From the NCBI GenBank assembly GCA_036250225.1, contig JAPZLL010000026.1:62001-126000 (forward strand): a stretch of 64,000 nucleotides of DNA, read 5' to 3'. Below the pieces are notes generated by a model, which saw only the letters and a program-made list of their open reading frames with translations, was not told the origin of the DNA and did no database searches. Source of the DNA: Cercophora sp. LCS_1. Its lineage: Eukaryota; Ascomycota; Sordariomycetes; Sordariales; Lasiosphaeriaceae. Below, one piece after another: positions 21,306 to 31,694 of this stretch. How positions within the stretch are numbered: the stretch's first letter is position 1; each line of letters begins with the position of its first letter. Position numbers and translations under genes: made by a program.

Positions 21306-22021
21306 GTAGCCCCCAGATGGATATGTAGTGTTGGGGCTTGCAGATCAAGTGAGCATCCGCCTGTAGTATATCACTAAGCTTAGATAGCTTCACAGCCGAC
21401 TTGGAGAGATGGCACTTCCATGCGAATGGGTGCAACATCTGTAGCTCTTTGAGCTGTGAAGCTTCTATTTTATGTGCGTTCGTTATCGGAACGGCGTTGA
21501 GTGTTTGTCATGCAACAAGCCTGCAGCCTTCAGGAAAAGGGCACGGGAGTCCGCACGGGTGGATGAAGAGGTTCTGGATACCCATATGCCCTGCTCTACG
21601 CGAAAATCCGGAGCCTCCAAGCGCACAAAGAACAAAATCACCGGCAATCACTACATGGGGCTCTAAGAGATCGCGGCCAAACCAGCCAGCTGGAATATTT
21701 TCAGTTAGGATACGTAACCCATCGCCAAGAGGGCACAATTCGTCTAGGTCTGTTATCAGGATTTGGCACCCCTCCCCTGAGAGGCCATGCTGGGCTTCGG
21801 ATGGGCTTCCATTATTCTAGTACCGTACACATTGACGAAGAAGGGAGTTTCTTTACACCAAACTCAAAAGGGGAGACTAGACTTCCATAGTCAATATTTA
21901 CTTCAGAGACATGACTTGCGTCCAATCCAATCCAACTCCAACTGACCCTGTCCAAGACAATCCTGGTATCATCCCAAAGAATTCCGCCCAAAGAACGCCA
22001 GCCATTTCTCAAACGCTTGTC
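21306..22021. other. Intergenic, nothing recognised
   Basis: Convergent 3' flanks of the CFEM-like and velvet-like genes; no motif stands out. Confidence 0.5.
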
Positions 22022-22679
22022 TCAAAACCACGTCGTCGGCCCACCGGACGCCTCATACTTGACCGTCCTAAAGGGCCCCCGTCCAACCTCCTTGGTTAAC
22101 CTCTCCAACGTCCTAAACTCATCCGCCGCTGCACCCGTTAGCCGACAAATCAACACCCACGTCTCGAAAAAAAAAAAGAGAGAGGAAAAAGAAAAGAAAA
22201 GACAAGGAACGCAAAATGAAAATTTGAAGGAATGGAATGAGAAGAGAAAGAAAAAAAAACTCACAAGGCCTTCCCATCCGTTCCAAGATCCCACCATGCC
22301 TCCAAACCAACACGCTCCGACTCTGCACAACCTCCCTCCCCACCCCGGGCACCTCGACCTCGAATCTCAGCTTATAACTCCCCTCATCAACAACAGCCAA
22401 TCCCTCCCAGCAAAAATACGCATTCCATTCCGTCGGCGCATAAATGCCCGGTCGACCTTTTGGTAACCCGAAATGCGGATCCGCCGTTGCTGTGCCCTTC
22501 AGACCTCCCACAATTTCGTGGCCGTGCCAGCCGACTAGGACCGCCTTTGCTTTGATGCATGTTCGATCGAGATAGGGGAGGGTGAAGTCCACGCGCAGGA
22601 CGGGAGAGGGGGACCAGGGTTGGGAAGGCGTGGTTTCAGAGGGAGGTTGGACGAGGATTGTTGTTCTTAGTGGTGCCAT
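22022..22679 (-). CDS. Small protein resembling velvet-type beta-sandwich proteins
   Basis: 173 aa in two exons (22265-22679 and 22022-22128). The 136-nt intron is strikingly T-rich on the coding strand, with a CTAAC branch and GTGAGT donor. Start ATG 22679 (MAPLRTTILVQPP). GSYKLRFEV near residue 105, after a predicted beta strand, resembles the G-x-Y-R-L-R-F signature of velvet factors, and the length and Pro-rich start would fit a minimal velvet-like fold. Other velvet landmarks are missing. I recognise it as a recurrent uncharacterised fungal protein; a regulatory role is only possible. Confidence 0.6.
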
Positions 22680-23153
22680 TTTTTTTTTAGTGATGCGGTT
22701 TCATTGATCGCGTTTCAATTGGGGATGGGAAGGTGAACGAACAGTGAGGTGGGAGGTGACGTAAAAGCTGCTCGGTGGGCGATGGGGATTGGGGGGGCCC
22801 TGGGTGCCTTATCCGAGGCCTCCTTCCGCAGGTGAAGAGGGGGACCGATGCGATGCGACATTTAGGCATCCCGCAGGCAGCCATGGCGTCGTTTGCGCAA
22901 ATGCCGTGCAGGAGGTGTGGCATCCATGACTTGCTGGAAGAGCATGCGATTGGGTGCCTTGCTGCAAGTGGACGAGTTCTTCATGGTCTGGATGCACGCA
23001 AAACAAAGTGGTTGGTTGTTGGAAGAGGCGCGGCAAAGGAAGACGAGCGAAATTGGGGGATGGGTTCGTGGAAACTCGGCGTCAGTCGCGTGAAGTCTAC
23101 CAGCCTATCCTTTGTCTAATTATTCTAAATTGACCGCCCAAAACGTGTCTGTC
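22680..23153. other. Intergenic, nothing recognised
   Basis: Promoter of the velvet-like gene and 3' flank of the rhodopsin-like gene. Confidence 0.5.
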
Positions 23154-24521
23154 TCAGACCGGCCGATGCGCAGGATACTGCAGCGCCAGAGTACTGTCGG
23201 TGCTACCCCCCCTTTCTAATGGAATCGTGGTCTTCCGGTCGTCGTACTCAACCGAGAACTGGTCGGTCACAACAATGTCGGAGTCCTTGATCTTGACCCG
23301 TTCCTTGTTGCTGTCTGCCACGCTGTGCAGCTGGTAGCTGTGTCCCCAGGTCCCACCACCACCACCTCCTCCTCCTCCTCCTCCTCCTTTCTTGGACTGT
23401 TTGGCATATGACGCGCCGCTGCTGCCGTTGCTGCCGTTGGACCTGGTCATGGAAAAGAGGGTTGGGAGGTAGCGACGGACGAAGGGCTTGAGGGTTGCGA
23501 GCGAGCTGCACAGGATGCCGAGGTTCATTTCGAGGAGGGACCACACGGCGGCCGAGCACTGCGTGAAGGTCACGTCGGGGTTGCCGACCATGGCGCTGAC
23601 GTAGGCGACGCGGACGATGGAGGCGATGCAGGCGCTGCACAGTGTCAGTCAGTCAGCCGGTCAGTGCGTGGAGGGGTGGGATGTGAAAAAAGGGACATAC
23701 GCTGAGCCGAGGGCCAAGATGCACCCGACGGAGATGCGCTGCTTGAGCGGCAGGTGGAGGTTGTTGATGGTGGGGATGGGGAGGGCGATGATGAAGGCGT
23801 CGGTGACGATGTTGAGGACGGCCTGGGACACGGCAATGTGGTTGAGGCAAACGGCGCTTTCGGGTGTGCCCAGCAACGGGTTGCACGGCCCGGAGAACAG
23901 GGCGGTGAAAGTGATGGTGTAGGCAAGCACGATAAAGGCCGCGGCCAAGATGCACGCTCGAAATATCCTGTCGGGGCTGATGCGCCAGTAGAGAACGAGG
24001 ATCGCCAGCTTCGTCAGGGTCGGAGGCCAGAGGTAGGTCAGGGCGAGCGACAGCAGGAGCTCGAGGTAGCCCGTCAACTGCGTGGCAGTGACATCCCAGA
24101 GATGCCTTCCAAAGCCATGGGACATGGCTGCCCAAGACTGTCAGCGAGGAGCCCTGAAGACACTAATAAGGACGGCCGATGGAGGGTCAACTTGCCTTCG
24201 AGGGACTTGGTGAAGAAGGCGAACGTCACAGCCCATGCTGCTATGAGCATTGCTGCAGCAAGTCAGTCAAGTCAGTCAAGAAGCGTCCACGGGGTGGTGC
24301 TGTGGTGTGGTACACGTACGCTCATCCCAGTTGACTGACTTGAGAATAAACACCTTGGTGTAGATGCGCATCACCAGAGCAATCGTGGCCAACGACCAGG
24401 AGACCGCAAAAACGACGACAAACGCAACCTGCACCGTCGTCGTGCGGTGGAAGTTGGGAGTGACGCCCGGAGGAGGAGGCATCATGCCCACCTCCTCACC
24501 GGCTGGGTTCGTGGTCGCCAT
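23154..24521 (-). CDS. Fungal rhodopsin-domain integral membrane protein (PTH11-like)
   Basis: 388-aa, seven-helix protein of the fungal integral membrane/rhodopsin-domain family, a group that includes PTH11-type GPCR-like proteins. Four exons: 24320-24521, 24196-24252, 23701-24127 and 23154-23634. The second intron (24128-24195) starts AG|GCAAGT, a textbook GC donor, with branch CTGAC. Family marks: MRIYTKVFILKSVNWDE, LTYLWPPTLTKLAILVLYWRI, ALFSGPCNPLLG and the TM6-7 segment with TQCSAAVWSLLEMNLGIL. The cytoplasmic tail holds a run of about 12 glycines encoded by GGN repeats (near 23354-23390) and ends in a polar region. No CFEM domain at the N-terminus. Confidence 0.88.
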
Positions 24522-25652
24522 CGTGGTGGAACAAAGTAATGGGCGCAAGGAATGGACTGGCGAGTCCAACCATAGCAAGCGAGACGAGAAGTATCTCCCT
24601 TGGGCGGCATCATCTCTTATTTCCTGCACTGGTCCAGAAGGTCCAGAGCCTGGCACGACGCCACCAGGCCCCATGGGCCCGCAGATTTCCTCCCTAAGAG
24701 GCGAAAACAAAATCAAGCATTTTTGTTGCTTTTTGCGGCATGCTTAGCGTCAATCAAGCTTTGTCCAGGTCTGACCATGTAGGGAGATTTATTCCCGGCA
24801 GCGTTAGTTGCGGGGGTGGGCGCCCCTGCCAGGGCTTGTGTCGCAATGTCCAGGCCGGGGCAAAGACGGCACTCAGCTTCATCTCAGTATGCTTCCGCGG
24901 TCAGCTCAGCGATCAGCGCTCTGTCTCTTAGTTCGTGGTCGTTGGGTCCGCACTCGACCAATTTTGTCCATGATGATCCTCAACCTTTCCGGACACCACA
25001 CGACACGAACCGGACTCTTAGGATGTGTCTTTTCTAGCCAGGTGCTTACAGTGCCCCGAAACGAAATCTAAAGGGTCCGTAGGGGTCTCACAACCAGGAA
25101 AGTGCCAATTGCCCCGTCCTGCGCATCAAAAGAAAGACTTTGGGTCAGCGGGGTTGTGCCATGAATAATCGGGTAATCAGGTGGCAAAAGTCAGGGCGAA
25201 GGCCGAAGGCAGAGAGCAGATGGACCGACGACTGTCAATGGTGGGCGCGGAGGGTTTCCGGCACCCGGTTGGATTGGACCCACCTTTTCGGGCGCTAGCA
25301 GGGATGACCGTCCGGCTCCAGACCGGCCCGCACCCGACTAGTCGGGGCTGGCGATCATCCCCTCAACCGACTGTTCCGGATTGGTGAGAACACGGTGCAG
25401 CCGCAGAGGGTAGCGTCGCCTGGTTCCGGCAGCGCTACCCGCTGTGTGGGCAGACAACGAAGGTGCCTGACTCGCGAAGGTGCATGCAGGATGGAAGACC
25501 GACAGATGCCGAATGCGACAGGACAGTGGCAATGTGAAGCCATTCGTGCAGGTAAAATACACTGTTTGGGGTGTATTTTGGCTTTTTTTTTTTTTCTTTT
25601 TTTCTTTCTTTTTGACCCAATTGTGAGGCCATCACCAGCTGCTGACAGATGT
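24522..25652. other. Intergenic, no gene recognised
   Basis: 1.1 kb of promoter and 3' flank. A T-rich tract (25585-25613) lies just downstream of the APH-type gene on its coding strand. Confidence 0.5.
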
Positions 25653-26774
25653 TCACGCCTCCTTGACATACCCCTCCAAACCCTCCAACAGCTCCAAGCT
25701 CCCATGGTCCACAATGGCAGCACAATGCCTCTCGGTCATGATATCCACCCGATCCTTGGGCTGCATCATTGGCGGCGTAAGCGACCACGCAAACCCATGA
25801 AACTGGTGCTTGCGATAATCATCCCACACGTCTTGTCTCGACAACTTTGGTCCGCCAGCCTCGTGCAGCGTCGCCAAATAGTGGTCAAACAACTCGACCT
25901 CGTTCGCCCTGCGATCCTCAATCGACAAAGTCCCCACCACAAAAAAGGTAACATCGTGTAGGAACGAATTGAAATGCAAGCCCTGCCAATCCAAAAACCC
26001 GGGCTTGCCGTCGGGAGTAACAAACGTATTTCCAATATGCGAGTCACCATGCGTGACGCATATGTGATTCTCATTCGTCGTAGCCCACAGCGTCTTGAAG
26101 GCCCGCACCATGCGCTCCCGCTCGGTAAAGTGGTCGGGAACAGGCGGTTTGGCGACGGGATCGAAGAAGCGCTCCGCCCATTCGGATTCGACGCACAGGG
26201 AGAGAATCACCTCGCGCAGGGAGAGGCCTTCCTTGAGCCAGGGGAAGTCGCCCTGCTTGGCGCCCCATGTCTTGGCGTGGAGAATGGCGAGTTGTTCGAC
26301 GCCCAAACGGACGCGTTCGACCGGCCATGCAACGAGGGGATCGCCAAAGGCGTAGCCCTGCGCTTTGAGATCGTCGAGGACGACGATGCCTTGGCCCGTG
26401 ACGGTGTCGCTTCCGTTGTACCAGGCACCGGGGAGACGCATAGGGACGGTGGGCGCGATGTGGTAGAAGAATTCGGCTTCGCGGCGGTAGACGGCGTTGA
26501 GGGCAGGGTGCAGCTTCACGAGGGCGGGGTTGAAGCCCCCTTTGACGCACACGTGTGTGGGGAGGGTGGTGGACGATGATGCATCTTTGTAGGTAAGGCG
26601 GTAGAGGAGCTTGCTTGCTGTTCCGTGGATGGGTTCGACCAGCTCGGCGGACTCGACGGCCGCACCGAGGATCTTGGTGAACCACTCGGGAGTCACCTCC
26701 TCGACGATGACTGGGAGGGCATCAGGGGCGTTGAGAGCGCCCACGGGGCCTGGGGGAGGGGAGGGGAACGACAT
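25653..26774 (-). CDS. Aminoglycoside-phosphotransferase-type kinase (APH/ecdysteroid-kinase-like)
   Basis: Intronless, 373 aa from ATG 26774 (MSFPSPPPGPVG). The kinase-like APH fold shows a lysine-containing strand (THVCVKGG, residues 73-80), the catalytic loop VTHGDSHIGNTF (HGD at 242-244, Asn 249) and the metal-binding Asp in PGFLDWQG (Asp 262), so it looks catalytically intact. Fungal members phosphorylate unknown small molecules or act as fructosamine/choline-like kinases. Nothing nearby indicates the substrate. Confidence 0.88.
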   Translation of the reverse strand: MSFPSPPPGPVGALNAPDALPVIVEEVTPEWFTKILGAAVESAELVEPIHGTASKLLYRLTYKDASSSTTLPTHVCVKGGFNPALVKLHPALNAVYRREAEFFYHIAPTVPMRLPGAWYNGSDTVTGQGIVVLDDLKAQGYAFGDPLVAWPVERVRLGVEQLAILHAKTWGAKQGDFPWLKEGLSLREVILSLCVESEWAERFFDPVAKPPVPDHFTERERMVRAFKTLWATTNENHICVTHGDSHIGNTFVTPDGKPGFLDWQGLHFNSFLHDVTFFVVGTLSIEDRRANEVELFDHYLATLHEAGGPKLSRQDVWDDYRKHQFHGFAWSLTPPMMQPKDRVDIMTERHCAAIVDHGSLELLEGLEGYVKEA

Positions 26775-28290
26775 GTTGGTGATGATGGGTCTGGAGGTTG
26801 GAATTCCGGCGTCTGAGGGGAAGAGAACAAGAGGGTTGCATGTGAAGACGGGCATGCGGCGGAGTCCCCAAAACTTGTTTTTTCCGAGGGGCAAGTGACC
26901 CCCGGTCCGGTCCGGGGCGTCAATGAGGGTCCGGGCTGTGCCAAGCTCTGGCGGTGCTACCCCAGGGTGCCAGCGCGGATCACTCCCGAAGAAGGCTGCC
27001 CTGCAGGGCCACAGATGCAGGGTCGGGGACTCGGCGAATGGCTGCGACTCATGAGTTCGGGGGACCTTCCGCGTTGCTCACTTGCGGCATCCGACGACTT
27101 GACGTCTCGAGGGAGCGGTGCTCAGCAAGCCGAGTTCGGTGTTGGAAGGGCCATCAGAGACGTGAACAACGACGACCAGTTGATGAGAAGCATTGATGTC
27201 TTAAATTCGCACTGTCAAACCGATACAAAAAGTGCCGCTGGTGGCAACATAGAGGTACCCGAAAGATCTTGTCCACCTAGTGAAGGGTTCTCTTCAACCC
27301 CCTGGCCGTCCACGAACACGAGATGTCTCACCAGAGCCTGTCAATTGGGAGGTGCCTTGGAATCGATAAGTTGCCTCAGTGCCCAAAAATACGTCACATC
27401 ATACGATTGATGAATGCTGTGTCTCCAGTGTCTTGTCAGCAAGTGTGGAGATGGTGATGTCCTCGCGCCTTTCCCTGTGGCAATATTTGCGTCGCTCATC
27501 CCGTGACAATCAGGCCATCCGATGCGAATCGCCACTTCAGTTCAAGTTGCAGGCTTCGCTAGCGATGAGAGGAATTGCCTTGGCGCAAATATTTGTTGAC
27601 AGACACGCTCTGTTCTTCGCGCAGAGGCACTTGTACCTAGATTTAAACAGCTTACGGCCGAGACAGTAGCTTAGAGAAATGTAGAGCCTGTTTGAGCAAT
27701 GATGAGTTCTCTTCAATAAGATAATCAACGGCGTGTTAGAGAACGAGCAGACGGGTAACTCGGACTGCGTCATAGGGGTGAACCACGGCTGAGAAATCGG
27801 ACCCGAGTTGAGCAAAGCAAAGGCAGCGGTTAAAAGAGGCAGTGAATGGATTCTCTCTGCTAATTTCGAGACGCCCCGGATTCCCAATACATATGAGAGG
27901 TACGAGGTGATGCTGAAGACATTGTTGCGGACCATCGTCTTCACACCGACCGAAAATATGGAGTTCGTTCTTTGACCTCCATGTTCCCTCCTTGGTGAAC
28001 GGACGCGGTAGCGGGGACATTAATTAATTGTGGCTGGACCCAAAGTACCTAAACACTCAATGCGCGGCTTCCCAGGCGAGCCCTGACCCCCTTCCCGCGG
28101 CGGAACGGCTAAAGTGCTTGACAGGAGCGGAAGGGCGGAGATGGGAACTCAAGACCGCTCGGATCCGGGCGTAACATCCCGCACCTAATTATCCGCTGGA
28201 ATGGGCTTATAGATGTTCGCTCCGCTGCCGTTTGCACTTCGCGTCGTTGACAGACTGCTAGACACTTGTTTGACAGAGAATTGAGGCACG
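26775..28290. other. Intergenic, no gene recognised
   Basis: 1.5 kb between divergent genes. Short open frames at 27537-27944 lack codon or protein character; nothing else stands out. Confidence 0.5.
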
Positions 28291-30451
28291 ATGACGGGGA
28301 CGCTGCAAGCCGTCGTCCTGGGGGCATTTCTGTTGTCTCCGGTCTTGGGAGCTCCTGGTGTGTCGACTGTAGAGAGTCGACAAGATGCGCCCAAAGGCAG
28401 GTGGTCTGGCGGCGGAGTGACCATCTTGTCCGACAACCGTCTCGACAGTGAGCATCAAGAGACCCATGTATTGCGAGCAGGCATACTGACCAGTTGTAGA
28501 CAGCCCAAAGAATGGCTCGGATGCTCTCCTCGTCCACCAGCTAACGAGCTACACGGCAGCCGTCGAATCATGCAAAGTCCTCGGCGAGGGCCTGTGGAAC
28601 CCGGACACAGCCAACTTCGCCGACGGTCTGAATAGCTCGCTTTCTTACCAGGCATTTACCGGCACCATCTCCGCCACTCAGCTTTTCTGGGTCGACAGCG
28701 GGAATCCCACCAACTGCCGTGCTGCCGATGTCCATGGAAAGATCACGCCCTCTGACTGCACCATCAAGCTTCCCGTCCTGTGCACCCAGAGCGCCCCCGT
28801 CTCGACACAGGCCAACAACACGGCCACCGACTACATGGTTGACCATCTAATCGGAAGTCAAGTGTATACCGGCTACCGCGATGCCTACGCGTGGAAGTTC
28901 CGTGCAATTCACTACGCTGCACAGCCTACACGCTTCGAGCACTCAACCTTGTTCCAGCCCAACGAGACAACGCCAATCCCAGCGCTGACATCCAAAGCCG
29001 ACTGCCTGCAGCGAGTCGGTGAAGTCCAGCGAGGCAGCGGCGAGGACTGCCTGTTCCTCAACGTCTGGACACCCCTGCTCCCTTTGTCGAATGCGAGCCA
29101 AGCCGTCAAGCCGAGTCTAAAACCAGTCATGTTCTACATCTACGGCGGCGGGTTCACCAGCGGAACAAGCAACAACGGCAACGCTGACGGCACGAACCTC
29201 GCATCTCGCGGCGATGTCGTGGTAGTGACGCCCAACTACCGCGTCAGCACCCTCGGGTGGATGGCCTTTGACGACGGCGTGCACAACGGCAACTACGGCC
29301 TCGGCGATATCATCAACGCCCTGATCTGGGTGCAAAAGAACATCAAGGACCTCGGCGGTGACCCAACCCGTGTGACCATCTTTGGCGAATCAGCCGGCGC
29401 CATGCTCGTCAGAGCACTCCTCGCCTCGCCCAAGGCGCACGGCCTGTTCTACGCGGCAATCAGCATGTCCGGCCCGACCGGCTTGTCCGGCAACGAACAC
29501 GGCTCAACCTCGTACTACAACTCGATCGCGTCCGAGTTCGCAGGAACATCCAAATCCATCCTCCAAACCATGGGCTGCTGGAACGTCACCGACCAGATCG
29601 CTTGCATGCGATCCGTCAACGCCACCGAGCTCATCTACATCAACGCGATATCCAGCTCCCTCGTCGTGGACGGCGCCCTCCTCACATCCAACACGCTCGC
29701 GCTCAACCACACACACGGCTACACGCGGGACGTGGCCTTCATGACGGGCATGAACCGCGACGAACTAGGCGTCGACGTCGACCCGATCAAAGAAGGCGCC
29801 AACATCACCGACATCTTCGCCCGCCAACTCCCCGGCGGCGTGGGCGATTTGTCACGGTTCCTCACCTCATCAACATTTGCGCCGGCGAACTCGACACCAA
29901 CGGGGATTCTCAACGCCACGATTCGCGCCTCGACAAACGGGTTGTACACCTGTCTCGAGCAGGCGACTGCTTATACCGCTGCAAGACACAACGCCTTTAG
30001 AGCGATCTACTCGTTCGAGTTCAACAGGACGTATAGTCCGCCTGGGTATACGAAGCCGCATTGCGATGCGCCCAAGACGGCGGACAGGCCGAATGGAGAC
30101 CCGGATGCCGAGTACTACAAGTGCCATGCGGGCGAAAAGATGGTCGTGTTTGGCAATGTGCGGCGGGCTGGGCTGCCGGACAGGGACGGGTTGGATGTGC
30201 CGTTTATGCAGCTCTCTGTTGATTATTGGAGTGCGTTTGCGAGGACGCGGGATCCGAATCCTGACAGGGCATACTTGCAGGCACGGGGGTACTGGGGTAC
30301 GCTGGAGCAGATTGCCAAGGTTGGACCGTGGGTGGCGGCCAAGGAGGGCGGTTGGCGGTTGTTGCAGTGGGATGGCCGGCAGCAGGGGGTTACCGAGAAG
30401 GCGCAGTGTGATGCGCTTGGGTTGCCGATTGACTATTTCGAGACGAGATGA
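28291..30451 (+). CDS. Secreted type-B carboxylesterase/lipase with an extra N-terminal cysteine domain
   Basis: 702 aa; exons 28291-28447 and 28500-30451, with a 52-nt intron and ACTGAC branch. Signal peptide at the start (MTGTLQAVVLGAFLLSPVLG). Residues about 60-160 form a separate region with SYTAAVESCKVLGEGLW, TQLFWVD, NCRAAD and IKLPVLC, a pattern like a C-type-lectin-like fold. The esterase domain has EDCLFLNVWTP, the oxyanion GGGF, the nucleophile GESAGA (Ser about 350), the acidic residue in TGMNRDEL and a His in KCHAGEKMVVFG, so the triad seems complete. Many N-glycosylation sequons (NGS, NAT, NIT) agree with secretion. The substrate is unknown. Confidence 0.87.
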
Positions 30452-30965
30452 TTCGGGCTGAAACCCGTCGGCCCCATCAAGCCCTCAAGGAGAACCAAGA
30501 GCCGGAACTTGGTTACCACAAGACGGAACGATGGTGGTCCCAGGGACTAAGGTGCCTCGGACAGCGAAAGGATTGTTTGCTGATACCTACCTACCTCTAT
30601 AGTCTCACCCGACAATATTTTCTGTCTAAGTCCGTATTAGTCGCAAATCCTGAGGTAGGGGTGAGCCGCACTGATGGCCGCCTGAGCCGAAGTGAGTCCA
30701 GAAACTTGTCCCGGCTATAATTGTTATGACTATATTTGCAGGGGGGGCCAAGTTTTAGGGCCGGTTCATTGCACATAGCGGTCAGTTTCCCTCGCCACGT
30801 AAGTACCGTGTTCTTGTTCCATGCGAGCACCACGGTTAGATGGTTAGTTTTTAAGGAATGTTCAAGTTTATGTCGGGCTCGGATTTGTAATATTATACTT
30901 TGGCGACCTTTATAACTTAATGGATTGGGTACGCTTGTTTTTTTTTTTTTTTTTCAGGATAAGTT
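30452..30965. other. Edge of the repeat-rich region; possible transposon terminus
   Basis: Holds a motif (GGCTATAATTGTTATG near 30712, then GGGGCCAAGTTTTAGGGCC near 30744) that recurs in degraded form near 33507-33562 and, inverted, near 39469. A T20-type run lies at 30937-30955. No gene. Confidence 0.4.
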
Positions 30966-31694
30966 TCACGTCAGGACAATAGTTAGTGAAGGCATCTTAT
31001 CGACTAGGGTTAGATATTCCCAAGCTCGTAGTCGACATTGAATCCGTATCACCGTTTTGGCGGAGCTCATCCTCCTCCGCAGCGCTGTCTACAGCGTCCG
31101 CAGATGCACGGAGCTGGCGCGCGTGCTGCTTCCACGGTAGGAGAAAATGTTGGGAACAGAAAGAGGTGGGTTCGCAAGGGGCGGCAGTGCAAGGTTCTGT
31201 GGAGCCACAGTAATGGTTACGTCCTTCATCTGCTCTATAATAAAGGCTGGGTGGACCGAAATCCGATGGGCCTGAGCTGTATCCTCTGCGGGCTCCTCTG
31301 CAGGTTTCTCTGCAGGCTAGGCGGCGTGCTTGCGTTTCTTCGCGACCCGGATCGGGGTAAGGGCCTCTGTCTGGCCAAGCTTAGGTGCCCCGTGTTTGGT
31401 ATGGTAGTTATAGCCCTTGCCTATAGAGTTGAAATGGCAGTTTGCATATGTAGTCTTGCAAATTGCCGGTACTTGAATATAGCTATTAGTAAGCGGGCCG
31501 TTGCCCTTGGCGCAGTGGCCATAAGGGACCTCAGATACGGTACTAGCGGCTTGTAAGATGACCGTCTTAAAGTTGATAAGGCGGTTTGGGTTGATCTTAT
31601 GGTCCTTACCCTTCTTGCCAGGGCTAAGAGGTACGTTATGGCCGTACTGTACAGTAGAGTTAACAGTTACGTGTAAGGGTTTGTATTGGGTTTA
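30966..31694 (-). pseudogene. Unrecognised decayed ORF with two in-frame TAG codons
   Basis: On the minus strand one frame reads through from about 31691 to TGA 30966-30968 apart from TAG at 31317-31319 and 31089-31091, with a TAA at its upstream border (31692-31694). The translation looks protein-like (HNVPLSPGKKGKDHKINP, LQAASTVSEVPYGHCAKG, CHFNSIGKGYNYHTKHGAP, then a Pro/Glu-rich linker KPAEEPAEDTAQ). I do not recognise the family. Its position among transposon remains suggests an accessory ORF of a mobile element, or a captured gene, mutated by C-to-T decay. Confidence 0.4.

Noticed and set aside
25974..26579. 201-residue plus-strand frame opposite the APH-type kinase
   Set aside because: Antisense shadow of conserved kinase codons.
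31038..31556. 172-residue plus-strand open frame
   Set aside because: The minus strand reads as a more protein-like (though TAG-interrupted) sequence; the plus frame shows no domain.
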